A stretch of 64,000 nucleotides of DNA from assembly GCA_015227615.1 (NCBI GenBank), contig JAALGZ010000089.1, positions 1 through 64,000 on the forward strand, in the 5' to 3' direction. The DNA comes from Labyrinthula sp. Ha. Taxonomy: Eukaryota > Sar > Bigyra > Labyrinthulida > Labyrinthulaceae. Made by a program: the position numbers and the translations under genes. A model generated the notes under the pieces. It worked only from the letters and a program-made list of their open reading frames with translations. It did not search any database and was not told where the DNA came from. This document shows, one piece after another, positions 11,301-21,832 of this stretch. How positions within the stretch are numbered: position 1 is the first letter of the stretch; each line of letters begins with the position of its first letter.

Positions 11301-14300
11301 AGCATGATTGTAAAGTTTATCTAGAGATTTATGAACACGCCGTAACAAGAGAAAACTCAGGGTAACATTGCTTGATATAAGATTTAGCCTTTAATGAGAT
11401 CTATAACGGATAGAGCAAAAAAGATATTGTAGCCAATTTCTTTATTATTTTCTAATGTGTATAAACTTGAAGTCCCAGAATTTGGTCATGTTTTGTATCC
11501 TACATAAAAATTAGCTTTTGAAACCCCTAACGGCTTTATATGAACTAAAGATATTTGAGAAAGTTTTCAAGGATTAATTTTAATTCAAATTGCTGAAAGA
11601 ATTCACAGAGAAAATAGTTTGCCACTTTAGGTATTTCAACCAAAATAAAGATCCACGTGGAAGGGATATAATAAGAATTTAGCTTAGAGTAATTGAATAT
11701 GAAAACTTAACAAAAGGAAGCGCTATGTATAAATATAAATATATATCGGAATTAGTTCCACATGTTATAATCATGTTATAAATAAGAATTAGGAGATAAT
11801 CAAAGAAAATAAAGTCAGTGCTTAAAATTAATATTCGGCATAATAATTTGATAGAACAGAATGTTATTGAGGTCATCCTGTTTAACAGATTTGCGGTAAT
11901 ACACGATACATTAAGATTTGGTTAAACCGTAATAATGATAACAGAAGCTTTGCGGAACTCATCTCCACCAGCTACCGTTAAGAAAACAAGGAATTCTAGC
12001 TGTGAGAATTCTTAACAGGCGGTTGAGGTTTGTGCAAACGCATCGTAATTTCTCTTTGAAACATTCCCAGTACCATGGTTCTTGCTCTAGAACACAGAAA
12101 ACAATATGGCTCTTTAAACATGCTGTATGCCCCAGGCTGGTTTTGTCAAACTATGAAAGTATCTGCACACTATGTCCTCAGCTGTCTAGTCTATGGTGTC
12201 TATAATTGGGTTAATTTGATAATCTTTTATAGAGAAATCAAGCCATGCTCTTTGAATCTTCAGCTCAACATCTTATTTAGCAATACTAAACCATTGAACT
12301 TCCTACACTGTACTTTATGGTTCGACAGTTTTTTGTTTTATCCCTAATCAATTCTTATGAACTTGCAGACCCTAAGGCCTTATTTACCTTCAGGGATAGA
12401 AAATTTAGTTTGTTCAAACTCAGGAATATAGTGGTACAGGTTTTCTTCATAGGGTTATCTATCTATGTATGCTTACTGACATATAGCAAGGTTGGTTGTT
12501 TGTTCTGTTTGTTATCATAGCTTCGTATATTGCTCAAGACTCTTATGATAAATGTAAATTTTCAAATATATGTTTTTGAAGACTCGTTTAGTTATTTTTT
12601 AGTGATAAGAGCAAGTGTAGTCTATTGTGCACCAGTTAGTCTAAGCAAAATCATTTTGAATAAAGAAAGATTAAGAAAAAACTTAAACGGGATTAAGAGA
12701 GTCAAAAATAAATTGCAACTGATTCAACATCCAGAAGATCGCAGAAATGGAATACAATAAAACAGCTATAAAAGTCGAAATTATAGAGCAAATCACTTTA
12801 TTTTTAATGTAGAATACATTAGGTTTTAGCTTCTGACAATATGAAAAACGTCATAGCTTCAGAAAGTTAAGTAGATGTTAGACAAAATATCATCTCTGAT
12901 TAATGTGAAGAAAAACTGGTTTTACAACATAGCGGAATAAACCCTGAGAATGTAAAAAGAAGATAAAAAAGCGAGATCTGTCTATCTATATATATATGTC
13001 AACCAAAGTATCAAATGAAATCGATTAATGGTAGCCATATGCGACAAACACTTACTATGTTTTGCAAGAAAACACTCCGGAAATAACAAATTAGGATACC
13101 AACCCTTTCCGCAGAGAGCTAAAGCTGGCTAAAATTTAGACAAAAATGTCCCTAAGAAAAAAATGAATATGGTCATTGGTAACACAGCTCTTCCTTAAGT
13201 TAAATCTTGAGAGAAAAGCGAAATATACGTAGTCAATAATGACAGGGGCATTTTCAAATAACATAGAAAACCGTCCGTATACAGGGTTGAGGCAGAAAAA
13301 ATGGATTGAAAGCTTACTGTGATGACGTCTATGAGCGTACATCATGTAACCTTTCACGTATCATTTTTTATAATATTGTTGAAAACATGAATATTTTTAT
13401 TTTCCCAGGCTCAATCAAAATTTTTTACTATCAATTGAGCCTGCGAATATGATGTGGGTGTTTTCGAAAATTTGAACTATATTTTTGAAAGGAGTTGCAT
13501 CCCAGAACTAAGCCATATGAGCGAGTTTCTCTTTAGCATATTCTTTGCAAATTTCAATGTTGATAAAGTATCAAATGTTTGATGAAAAAAATCTTTTACT
13601 CTGGAAGTACTCAATTCTTGGCAAAAATGTTGGTACTTCACCTTACATGAGAATAAGTGGTTGTAAGTCCTGTTCAGGGTAGATTTATCTGTTTGTGAAT
13701 TTAGGGGTAGATTAAAATATTATTGAACTAAGCTTTGAACAAAAGAGAACCTTTTAACCTCAATCTATAATGTCATGGTTTACTTATTTATAGTCGTCAA
13801 TTAGGTATAGTTTCTTATGTGTTCGTTTGGGCAAGACCCAATGGTGAGAATAATATCTGGAAAAATAGGGGGTGATGAAATTGAACAAGAGTTTTATAAA
13901 AAGGGAATCTATTGTTACTCCACTTCAAGGGAATTACAATAAGTAAAGTTGTTAGGGGATAGATTAAAACAAGAACTATCGGTACGTAATTGGCATGATT
14001 TTATTCTGATTATCAACAGGGAACTCGTATCTCAAGCTTGTTCGCATATATATTTAATGTTTCCATGGTTACGACGAAGAAATTCTATCGAATTACTAAG
14101 GTGATAGCTTTATTACTGAACCCTATTATAGAGTCTGTAGATTGGGTCCTCCGATCTATGACTAACAAAACACCGGGATATGTTATCCATTAAATGGGAA
14201 ATATTTTATCTTTTTTAAAAAGAAAAATTTATCAGTTTGATTGGGGATTAGGTAAACCAAATCAGTAATGAAAATCTATAATTATCAGCAATTTACAAAG

Positions 14301-16440
14301 ACAATTAGTTACCGTAGATTGTAGAAGGAGAGAAAGATATTTAGACAGATATGAAGACGGTGTAGATATTGTAGGATAATTGAGCACAAATTATGAAATG
14401 GTACCCACAAATTTGCAAAATACAGATAGCCATAGTTGGATCACTGGTGTTGGGCCTAAAAGGTTTATTAATGCAATGTTAACGAGGTGATGGTGTGGAC
14501 TGTAGAGTAAATCGCGGATTCTTGAAATATCAGATGGGGGATATAGTAGTCACAATGTGGAAATGGAACACGAGAATAAGAAAATATTAAAATTTTAGGA
14601 ATATGTTTTAATTAATATTTCTAATCACACTTTATACAAACAAGCTATAGATACTCAACAATACCTAATAAGACAACAAAAATTAGCTCAAGTAGTGCTA
14701 AATGAAGTATCAATTAATCATACCCAATGCATACTATTCCCGCCAGAAACCTAGCTATTTGCTTCATTGAAAGTGGAAAAGCCACTAAGAATAGATGGGA
14801 AGCAATAACCTATCTTTGAAGCTGCTCAAACACCACTGAAATTCAGTTATATATACTGTAAGCCTATGAACTTGAATTATATTGGTTTTATTTTCTTGTA
14901 ACCGTGCCTTTATTGTCTCAGTTCAGAAATGGATAACTACTAAAGGTAAAAAATATACACTGAATCTAATAGATATACAGAAATGGTTAGAAGTATAACA
15001 AGGATGAGTAAATTATGGATGATTGAACATATGAGATTCTTCATGAAATGATCTTTCAGGTGGTAATAGACTTATTAATTAGATTGCTGCTGCTACCACC
15101 TCTTATGCCTGACTTTTGCATTGGATATCTTGAGAACTTTGAAAGGAGTGATATTAAGGTCAAAAGGAATTTTGATGCTATCAAAGTAAGTTAGCAGAAG
15201 ACTTTCAAAATCACTACAGGAGCCCTTTGGTAATGCATATCAAAGTATAAATCAGTGCTTAGTCTTTATTTCATAGAGTAAAATGTTTCTAAGGAGCTAC
15301 TATTTTGAAGTAACCATAATTAGAAGAAAAGTTGAAACTTGATAACAAGGTTGTTCCAATCGCTGGCTTCAAGTTTTTATACCCCTTTTGGTGTACGCAG
15401 TTCTTATGAAAAATTGAGTTTAATAGCCAAAAATTTAAGGATAGGTAGTAATTATATGTTTGGATACAGATGAGGTTAGGATTCAAGAGCAAGAGAGATA
15501 TTCTAGAAAATAATGTGAAGGCTTCACGACAGATAAATTAAATGGACAGAGACATGATGCGTACCACCTTATATTAGCTCTAGTAGTATTATGAATAATT
15601 CTAGTTTCTTTCATAACAAATACATAGTTTTTATTAGACTACACAATCACTTCACAACTTGTTTCTTTAAAAAGTTCACACTAGAGTGTGCTGAGCCTCA
15701 GTAAGAGCTCTACAGAAATATACCAAGGAAAGGTACAATATTAAAAAATATTATAATTTAAATACATTCTGAGGCCACAACTAATGTATTAAAATTTATT
15801 TATTTAAGTTTATGATGCTGGGAAGAAAACTGGTTAACCTCTTTTTAGCAGGTAACCTTTGTGTTGACATTATTATTGGCATCATGGCGTATATTTATAT
15901 AGGCTTTGGAGGAATACTGATAGCTAATAAATCATTTTTTTGTGAAATTTAGATTTACAAAATAATTTTAGCCATGAGGTATCTCCTCACAGATAGTAGC
16001 AGGAATTTCAAGCTTCTAAACAGAGTCTATACTAACTGACTACCTAAAGGTAATTTAGGCAGGGACCAAATAGGCAAAGCAAAATTATGAAGACAGATTA
16101 ATGTAGTTAACCTATTTTGACTTTATATTCCGGAAGACTTTGTTAATACAGTAACAATGATTTCATCTTAGTATGAAACTTTGTATACTCTTGTTCTTGC
16201 TAACATTACTAGAAAGTTAAAGTTCTTCCCACTACCTCTATTTGGTTATCTTGGGCGACAATATATAATTACCAGAGAAAATATTACATATTAAAACTTG
16301 TATAGGATATATATTCCAAGATGGTAGTGTACATAAATAAGACGAAATAATTATTATATACTTGTTCATACTTCATTACTGGCCTTGGCTTTAACTCCAG
16401 GATGGCATTACCGTATATCTTATATTCTTCCAAAATCTAA
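8319..16440. other. 8.1-kb gene-poor AT-rich region
   Basis: No gene could be supported. Several open frames of 60-90 codons (for example 9407-9607, 12002-12760, 13136-13357) have no recognisable domain, and overlapping ones in different phases look like chance. A perfect 10-bp inverted repeat lies at 13406-13443. Between about 13,990 and 15,000 the + strand shows coding-like amino-acid runs broken by stops; this may be decayed coding DNA of unknown family. No tRNA or other RNA gene was recognised. Confidence 0.6.
13406..13443. repeat. Perfect 10-bp inverted repeat (stem-loop)
   Basis: CAGGCTCAAT at 13406-13415 is followed after 18 bp by its exact reverse complement ATTGAGCCTG at 13434-13443. 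The loop contains a run of six T. The stem is GC-richer than its surroundings. It could be a cruciform, an RNA hairpin or a remnant of a small inverted-repeat element; no adjacent gene explains it. Confidence 0.85.
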
Positions 16441-18774
16441 ATGGGAACGAAGAAACTCACGTTAGCGGAGCTTGAGTCAAATCTATTTTCTTCGTTGCCA
16501 AAGTCAAATACTCCCGAAACAAAGGACAAAGCAGCACTATCTGAAGTACTCTCATCAACTTCAAATTCACCTAAAATTCCTCAATCACCTAAGAAATCAA
16601 CTAAAACCAAGAAAAACTCGACAAACTCTGGAACTTTGAGTTCACAAAGAAAAAGTAAAAAGAGAAGCAAGGACCGATTTTATTGGGAAAATAGTGGCCA
16701 TATAATTGTTCAACCCAACATTTGCATCCCCGAATCGCCGATAGTAGTGTCATGGACTATTCCTCTTCCTCAAAATTGTAGACAAAGCCCAAGGACAAAA
16801 AAGCATTTTATATCCATGTTTAGAAGCAAGAAACGAATTGATTCTGATGTTGAAGAAGCGATTTTAACTCGTCAACTATCCATTAAGAATCATAAGGGTG
16901 GTTTAATGGGACAGATCAAGCTCAAAACTCCAAAAGGAGTTGGAGAGTATGATTTTCGGTACTACGTTGTGGATGAGAATAAGGAGGTTGATCAAAATGA
17001 GAATGAAGTTAACATTATGCCTATATCTCGTAGCAATGCTTTCATTGTTGATGTGAACGGAGTTCAAGTCCTCGAGAGTCTTTCTTTTCTTCAGCAATGG
17101 TTTAGCAAGAATAAATTATCAGCTATAAGTCAACTCATAGCACTTATAAACCAAATTCGGCCTGAGTTTTTAACTAATGATGGGCTTCATGGACTGTTAA
17201 AGTTAGTGTATAGTTTTCAGAGTGATTGTTTTGTTGAGGTAGAAAAAAGTATTTCTCAAATTGAAAAATTAAAGTCACAGAAACTTGTTGAAAGATATAC
17301 CAAGCTTGAAGATAATAGAAGAAACGTTGTCTCTGAAGGAAAAGAATTGTCTAAAGAAGAATTTGAAGTTTGGAGAAAATCAAAATTCGAATATTTAAAG
17401 AGTCAAAAACTGTACACTTTGAAAGGAAGCTTAATTGTTAGCGTCAAACGAATGATCCAATGTTTTGTAATATTCTTGGCCAAAATTAATTTAGTAGATG
17501 AGAATGTTGCCCTAATCAAAGAACTTTTATCCAAAATCTACTTCTATTGCCCCATAAGTGAACAATTTTTTCCTTCGTTTGAAGAGATGTCAACATTTTA
17601 TCGTGAAAGGTTTTCTATTCCTCTAGAACAACAGGATTATCAACCTTCTGCATTGTTCCATAGAAGGCTATTTGGTTTAGATTTTGGACTTAACTTTGTT
17701 AGTTTCTTGAACAAGGATAGTTTTTCACACTCTGCTTTAATCGAAGACTCGTTGCTTCAAATTGTTAATCAGCGAATACCCTCCGATGATTTTTTTGAGA
17801 CTAGACTCGGGAAATTAAAAGATCTAGAAAACACGTTGAACGGAATGCAGAGTGAAGTTGACATGGAGTTTATACCTTTCGGAAGCTGTTGTAACCATTT
17901 TGGAACTGAGGCCTCTGATTTAGATGTAACTGTAAAGCACTCCTCATCAAAAACAGCCACCGAAATTTTGCAATTGATTGGAGAAAATTTAAAAGAGATG
18001 CCCTTGATTTCTAATTTAGATGAAACAAGACTTTTTGCTAGGATTCCAATCTTACGGTTCGTTGCCCACGAACTTGAAATAGACGTCTGTGTTAACAATG
18101 AATTAGCAATTAGAAACACAAAATTGTTGGAGGTGTATGCTAAGTGTAATTCCAAATTAGTTCAAATGGCACATATAGTTAAGTTTTGGGCTAAGAACAG
18201 GGGTATTAATAATCCTGCAAGACACACTCTACCTTCATATGGCTATATTTTAATGATTATTTACTTCTTACAAAGGATGACTCCCCCAATGCTACCCAAC
18301 CTTCAAGAACAAGCTTTATCATTTGCAGTCGCTCCTGTCAGCACTAAAGGAAATCATGAAAAATACTTTGATACAACATTCTTAGAAGACCCAATTGATT
18401 TCAGTAACGTTGCAGCAGGAATAAAATTGAAGGATCTGCTTGTTGGGTTTTTCTGGTTTTATTCCTTGGGCTTTGATGCCTCGAGGATAGTGGTAAGCAT
18501 TAGAACAAATGGGATGGTGCTTAAGGAGGATAAAGCTGTGAGTGATGGATGGGAAATAAAAGATCGGCTAAGCATAGAAGATCCCTTTGAGATCAGCTAT
18601 GATGTTGCGCATGTATTAAGCGAAAGAGGTTGGGGAACCATGAAGATGGAATTCTTGCGTGCGTTCACTATTCTCACTGGGCAATATAACGAAGTTACAG
18701 AGGAGAACGTTGTTGAAAAGCTAGTTTTTTCCAAAGTTGAGGAAAAGCAGCAAAAACAAGATACCGATACCTGA
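16441..18774 (+). CDS. Cid1-family terminal nucleotidyltransferase (poly(A)/poly(U) polymerase)
   Basis: Intact 777-aa frame from ATG. The first ~80 residues are Ser/Lys-rich and disordered. The nucleotidyltransferase palm contains PFGSCCNHFGTEASDLDVTV with metal-binding Asp493 and Asp495, and the third Asp at 548 in LEIDVCVNN. A central helical region (HIVKFWAKNRGINNP, LPSYGYILMIIYFLQ) and the PAP-associated segment (LLVGFFWFYSLGF, then IEDPFEISYDVAHVL) follow in the family order. Cid1/TUT enzymes add A or U to RNA 3' ends; A versus U cannot be read here with confidence. All three Asp are present, so activity is expected. The ~400-residue region before the palm has no recognised domain. The stop is 40 bp from the stop of the convergent methyltransferase gene. 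Confidence 0.85.
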   Translation: MGTKKLTLAELESNLFSSLPKSNTPETKDKAALSEVLSSTSNSPKIPQSPKKSTKTKKNSTNSGTLSSQRKSKKRSKDRFYWENSGHIIVQPNICIPESPIVVSWTIPLPQNCRQSPRTKKHFISMFRSKKRIDSDVEEAILTRQLSIKNHKGGLMGQIKLKTPKGVGEYDFRYYVVDENKEVDQNENEVNIMPISRSNAFIVDVNGVQVLESLSFLQQWFSKNKLSAISQLIALINQIRPEFLTNDGLHGLLKLVYSFQSDCFVEVEKSISQIEKLKSQKLVERYTKLEDNRRNVVSEGKELSKEEFEVWRKSKFEYLKSQKLYTLKGSLIVSVKRMIQCFVIFLAKINLVDENVALIKELLSKIYFYCPISEQFFPSFEEMSTFYRERFSIPLEQQDYQPSALFHRRLFGLDFGLNFVSFLNKDSFSHSALIEDSLLQIVNQRIPSDDFFETRLGKLKDLENTLNGMQSEVDMEFIPFGSCCNHFGTEASDLDVTVKHSSSKTATEILQLIGENLKEMPLISNLDETRLFARIPILRFVAHELEIDVCVNNELAIRNTKLLEVYAKCNSKLVQMAHIVKFWAKNRGINNPARHTLPSYGYILMIIYFLQRMTPPMLPNLQEQALSFAVAPVSTKGNHEKYFDTTFLEDPIDFSNVAAGIKLKDLLVGFFWFYSLGFDASRIVVSIRTNGMVLKEDKAVSDGWEIKDRLSIEDPFEISYDVAHVLSERGWGTMKMEFLRAFTILTGQYNEVTEENVVEKLVFSKVEEKQQKQDTDT

Positions 18775-18814
18775 AATTTCCCTACACTGTATTTTTACAT
18801 TAAGGCTAACTAGT

Positions 18815-20122
18815 TTATTTCCAGATTGGAGCTAACCTTGTCTGCGTATCAACTCTTGTTGAAGTTTGTCCTTGCTTAGTAGTAGTGATCATAAACACTG
18901 TACTGCTGCCTTCACGAGCAATGCCTACACTCCACGCCAAAAACACTTCCCAACGTCGCCAGGCCTTTTCCCCATACTTTTGGACAATATTGGGTTTACC
19001 TTTGTTCCATTCTTTGAGCCACTCACTTAATGTTTTACTGTAATGAGTACCAAGATTACTCACACGTTGTACTTCAAAACCTCCTCTTTCCAGCTGAGTA
19101 CTAACCCAACCAATTGGAACACTTGCATCAGCTCCAGGGAATATGTTTTGACCCATAAACAAGCCCCAAACGAAATCATCGAACTTCCATTGCCTCCTTA
19201 GCCCGGCTACCTGAATGTAAAATGTACCGTCATCGTTCAAGAGTTCTTGTACAATTGACAAAAATGACTGGTACCTTTTTATACCAACGTGTTCCGCCAT
19301 TTCAAGGGAGACAATTTTGTCAAACTTCTTGCCTTTAAACTCTGGGTTTTCAAGCATCGTCATAGCATCTTGGAGAATAATCTTCGATTTTGACCCTTTG
19401 GGAAGTTGAGGAGCCTTCTCTTCGTTAAAATATTTTACCTGTTCTTCACTTAACGTAACCCCAATGACTTCAGCTCCGTATTTCTTAGAAAACTGCTCTA
19501 CCAAGGTGCCCCAACCGCATCCAATGTCCAAAACAACATCACCCTTCTTCAAACCAATTTGATTGGCAACATAATCAATCTTGTACTCCTGTGCCTGTTC
19601 CAAGCTTTCCTTTCCCGTTTTGTATATAGCAGATGTATATACCATAGGCTTTCCCAAAGTACTACGATACCAATCGTTACCTTTGTTATAAGTCACTGGG
19701 ACGTTGTACTTATTCTGTGCATCAGAATGCCAAATAGTTTCACTGAGTAGTTCACCAACAAGGTATTTCACTTCATGTTCTGCAAATACTGGAGGATAGA
19801 TTCCTCCATTAAGGATACTGTCCAAAGATTCGCCATTGGGTCCTTTTTCTGTTTCAATATAAACCTCCAGGGCAGAGCGGAGGGACGGTTGGGATAGATC
19901 ATATCCTGCATTCAGGGCAGATGAATATGACTCAATGGAAGTTCCAATTATAGCTACAGTTAGGAAGAGAGGAATCAAACAGCACACGAATGGCCGTGCT
20001 GCAGGTTTTGTCAACGGCAAAGCTATCACGTTTATTGCAATTAGAGTAGGAAGATGCTCTACAACAAACAGCAAAATCTCGAATATGTCTACCCCCGGTA
20101 AATTCCTGATAAAGAGTACCAT
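18815..20122 (-). CDS. Sphingolipid C9-methyltransferase (cyclopropane-synthase fold, two N-terminal TM helices)
   Basis: Intact 435-aa frame. Two hydrophobic segments (residues ~12-36 and ~45-62) are followed by a SAM-dependent methyltransferase of the mycolic-acid/cyclopropane synthase superfamily. The SAM motif is LDIGCGWGTL (199-207). The C-terminal block FIQVAGLRRQW-type, with GLFMGQNIFPGADASVPIGW, closely follows fungal sphingolipid C9-methyltransferases, which also carry paired N-terminal helices. These enzymes methylate C9 of 4,8-unsaturated sphingoid bases of glucosylceramides at the ER/Golgi membrane, so a delta-8 desaturase is expected elsewhere in the genome. A generic cyclopropane-fatty-acid synthase is less likely given the TM pair and this block. 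It is divergent from eS12 across 223 bp and convergent with the nucleotidyltransferase. Confidence 0.82.
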   Translation of the reverse strand: MVLFIRNLPGVDIFEILLFVVEHLPTLIAINVIALPLTKPAARPFVCCLIPLFLTVAIIGTSIESYSSALNAGYDLSQPSLRSALEVYIETEKGPNGESLDSILNGGIYPPVFAEHEVKYLVGELLSETIWHSDAQNKYNVPVTYNKGNDWYRSTLGKPMVYTSAIYKTGKESLEQAQEYKIDYVANQIGLKKGDVVLDIGCGWGTLVEQFSKKYGAEVIGVTLSEEQVKYFNEEKAPQLPKGSKSKIILQDAMTMLENPEFKGKKFDKIVSLEMAEHVGIKRYQSFLSIVQELLNDDGTFYIQVAGLRRQWKFDDFVWGLFMGQNIFPGADASVPIGWVSTQLERGGFEVQRVSNLGTHYSKTLSEWLKEWNKGKPNIVQKYGEKAWRRWEVFLAWSVGIAREGSSTVFMITTTKQGQTSTRVDTQTRLAPIWK

Positions 20123-20345
20123 TTTTGTTTTTCTTTACTTAACTTTCCTTTCTTTTACTCGAATTGACGCGTTGATTTTAACTGTTCTCAAACCGTTATT
20201 TCCACACTTTTACGGAATTTGTAACTAAATGAGAAAACTGCCCAAAATTGAATATCGTGCTATTTACCGGAGCCAACAAAAAGCAAAACGTTTTGCAAAT
20301 AGAAGAAAAGAAATCCTAGGAAGCACTCGCTGAGGAAAAAAAGAA
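20123..20345. promoter_or_regulatory. Divergent promoter region, C9-methyltransferase / eS12
   Basis: A 223-bp space between two start codons pointing outward must serve both genes. The sequence just before eS12 is purine-rich. No conserved box can be named from this single sequence. Confidence 0.5.
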
Positions 20346-20768
20346 ATGTCAGATACCGAACAAGTTGAAGTAGAAGCCGAAGCTCCACAAGAGGTGGTAG
20401 CTGAACTTAATCCAATGACTGCGCTGCAAGAAGTTCTTAAACGCAGCCTTTATGCTGATGGACTTCGCAGAGGACTTCACGAATGCGTGAACGCTTTGGA
20501 AGCAAAGAAAGCCAGACTTTGTTGCCTTGCTGATAACTGCGATGAAGAAAACTACAAAAACCTTATCAAAGCACTTTGTGAAGCTCATGATGTTCACTTG
20601 GTTATGGTGGCTACAAGAAAAGAACTTGGCGAATGGGTTGGACAGTGCAAATTGGATGACGAAGGAAATGTAACCAAAGTAGTTAACTGTTCTTGTGCAG
20701 TCATTACTGACTTTGGACAAGAAAGTCATGAGTTAAGCTACTTGCTTAACTACTTGAAAAACCAGTAA
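20346..20768 (+). CDS. RPS12: 40S ribosomal protein eS12
   Basis: Intact 140-aa frame, intronless. After an acidic N-terminal extension (~25 residues) the L7Ae/L30e-like fold follows: [40 protein letters not shown] and [20 protein letters not shown] are diagnostic for eukaryotic eS12. Length matches the family. The protein is part of the cytosolic small ribosomal subunit near the beak. It sits between two sphingolipid genes. Codon third positions look somewhat more GC than in neighbours, as expected for a highly expressed gene. Confidence 0.97.
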   Translation: MSDTEQVEVEAEAPQEVVAELNPMTALQEVLKRSLYADGLRRGLHECVNALEAKKARLCCLADNCDEENYKNLIKALCEAHDVHLVMVATRKELGEWVGQCKLDDEGNVTKVVNCSCAVITDFGQESHELSYLLNYLKNQ

Positions 20769-21073
20769 GCTTGTCCTATTTTAGTGATATAACGCTTAAA
20801 GTTTCAAGCTTTTCCTTAGTTCAATATAAAAACCTTATATGTGTATTTTTCGTTTGTATTGTCTCGTCTCGGTATCTAACTGAGAGTTCCCCCAAAAAGA
20901 AATCCTTTCACTTAAATATATATTCTACAACGTTACGATATCTTGTACCTCTAATCCCAAGATTCAGCTTTAATTAACCATCTTTAAAGGTTAATTAATG
21001 ATCTTAATTCATCCTCTAACATTTAATTTTCTTATCTAACGGACAAGTGGGCTAAATAGAACCTCAAAACAAA
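20769..21073 (+). other. eS12-ceramidase intergenic region
   Basis: 305 bp between two same-strand genes. It should contain the eS12 3' UTR and the ceramidase promoter. A short inverted repeat with AT-rich arms occurs near 20970-21000 (GGTTAATTAA and TTAATTAACC). No other feature is seen. Confidence 0.5.
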
Positions 21074-21832
21074 ATGGAAACAGAGAAAGTAAGTTTATTA
21101 GAAGCACTACTGGTCGGGAAAACATACGACTCGAGCGACGGAACTGAAGGATATTGGGGAAAAGTTACTGGTATTGATTGGTGTGAGAATAACTACGCAA
21201 TTTCTCCGTTCATTGCTGAGTTTTGGAACACAACGTCAAACCTTGGTTTCATCTGTGCTGGTTTATACACACTTTCTCTTCCAGGCCTTCCCCAGAAGTT
21301 TAAGGTAATTGGAGTGGTTGAAGTCTTACTAGGTTTGCTTTCAGGTGCGTTTCATGCAACGCTTTGGTGGTCGACTCAAAAAGCAGATGAAGTAATTGAA
21401 AACTGGTTATTGGCGCTATTATACCACAGTGAAGAAAAATCTCCAGCAACAGCCATTGTGCATTGTATCCTGTGTACACTGGGAATCTTGTTCCTCACTT
21501 TCTTCCTTTTCTGTGAAGTACATTTAGTTTCACTGTCGATTCTGGCCATTAAGAGGGTTCATGATCTGAAACATTTAGTACCTGAATCTGGAAGAACAGT
21601 GAGAATAATGAACATGGCACTAGCTGTGGCTGCAGCTTGTTGGGTAGTTGACAGAGTTCTATGCAATGCAGTCATTCGAAACTTTCAGCTGCACGCATGG
21701 TGGCATCTGCTTTGTGCTTTAGGAATTCATCAGGCTACTATGTTGTCCATTGTAAAATCTTTACAAAAGAAAACTGTTGCTAAGCTAGTTGATAGAGGTA
21801 TGATTTCAACTTTAGATATTGTAGAAGTTTAA
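21074..21832 (+). CDS. Alkaline ceramidase (ACER/YPC1 family)
   Basis: Intact 252-aa multi-pass membrane protein, close to the usual family length. Zinc and catalytic residues are all present with the spacing known from human ACER3: Ser90, His94 and Asp105 in LLSGAFHATLWWSTQKADE, and His207 and His211 in LHAWWH. The N-terminal calcium-site residues also align: Asp35, Trp36, Glu38, Asn40 and Glu49 in DWCENNY...AEFWNTTSN. The enzyme hydrolyses ceramides, phytoceramides or dihydroceramides to sphingoid base and fatty acid in the ER/Golgi membrane; the chain preference cannot be read. It lies 305 bp after eS12 and close to the sphingolipid methyltransferase gene, so two enzymes of sphingolipid metabolism share one island. 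Confidence 0.93.
   Translation: METEKVSLLEALLVGKTYDSSDGTEGYWGKVTGIDWCENNYAISPFIAEFWNTTSNLGFICAGLYTLSLPGLPQKFKVIGVVEVLLGLLSGAFHATLWWSTQKADEVIENWLLALLYHSEEKSPATAIVHCILCTLGILFLTFFLFCEVHLVSLSILAIKRVHDLKHLVPESGRTVRIMNMALAVAAACWVVDRVLCNAVIRNFQLHAWWHLLCALGIHQATMLSIVKSLQKKTVAKLVDRGMISTLDIVEV

Noticed and set aside
12002-12760. Series of four overlapping or adjacent + strand frames in the first desert
   Set aside because: They are in different phases, share no protein theme, and no splice pattern links them into one product.
17769-18155. 128-codon minus-strand frame
   Set aside because: Antisense to the palm domain of the nucleotidyltransferase gene; no domain of its own.
20349-20729. 126-codon minus-strand frame
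   Set aside because: Exactly antisense to eS12, with no recognisable domain.
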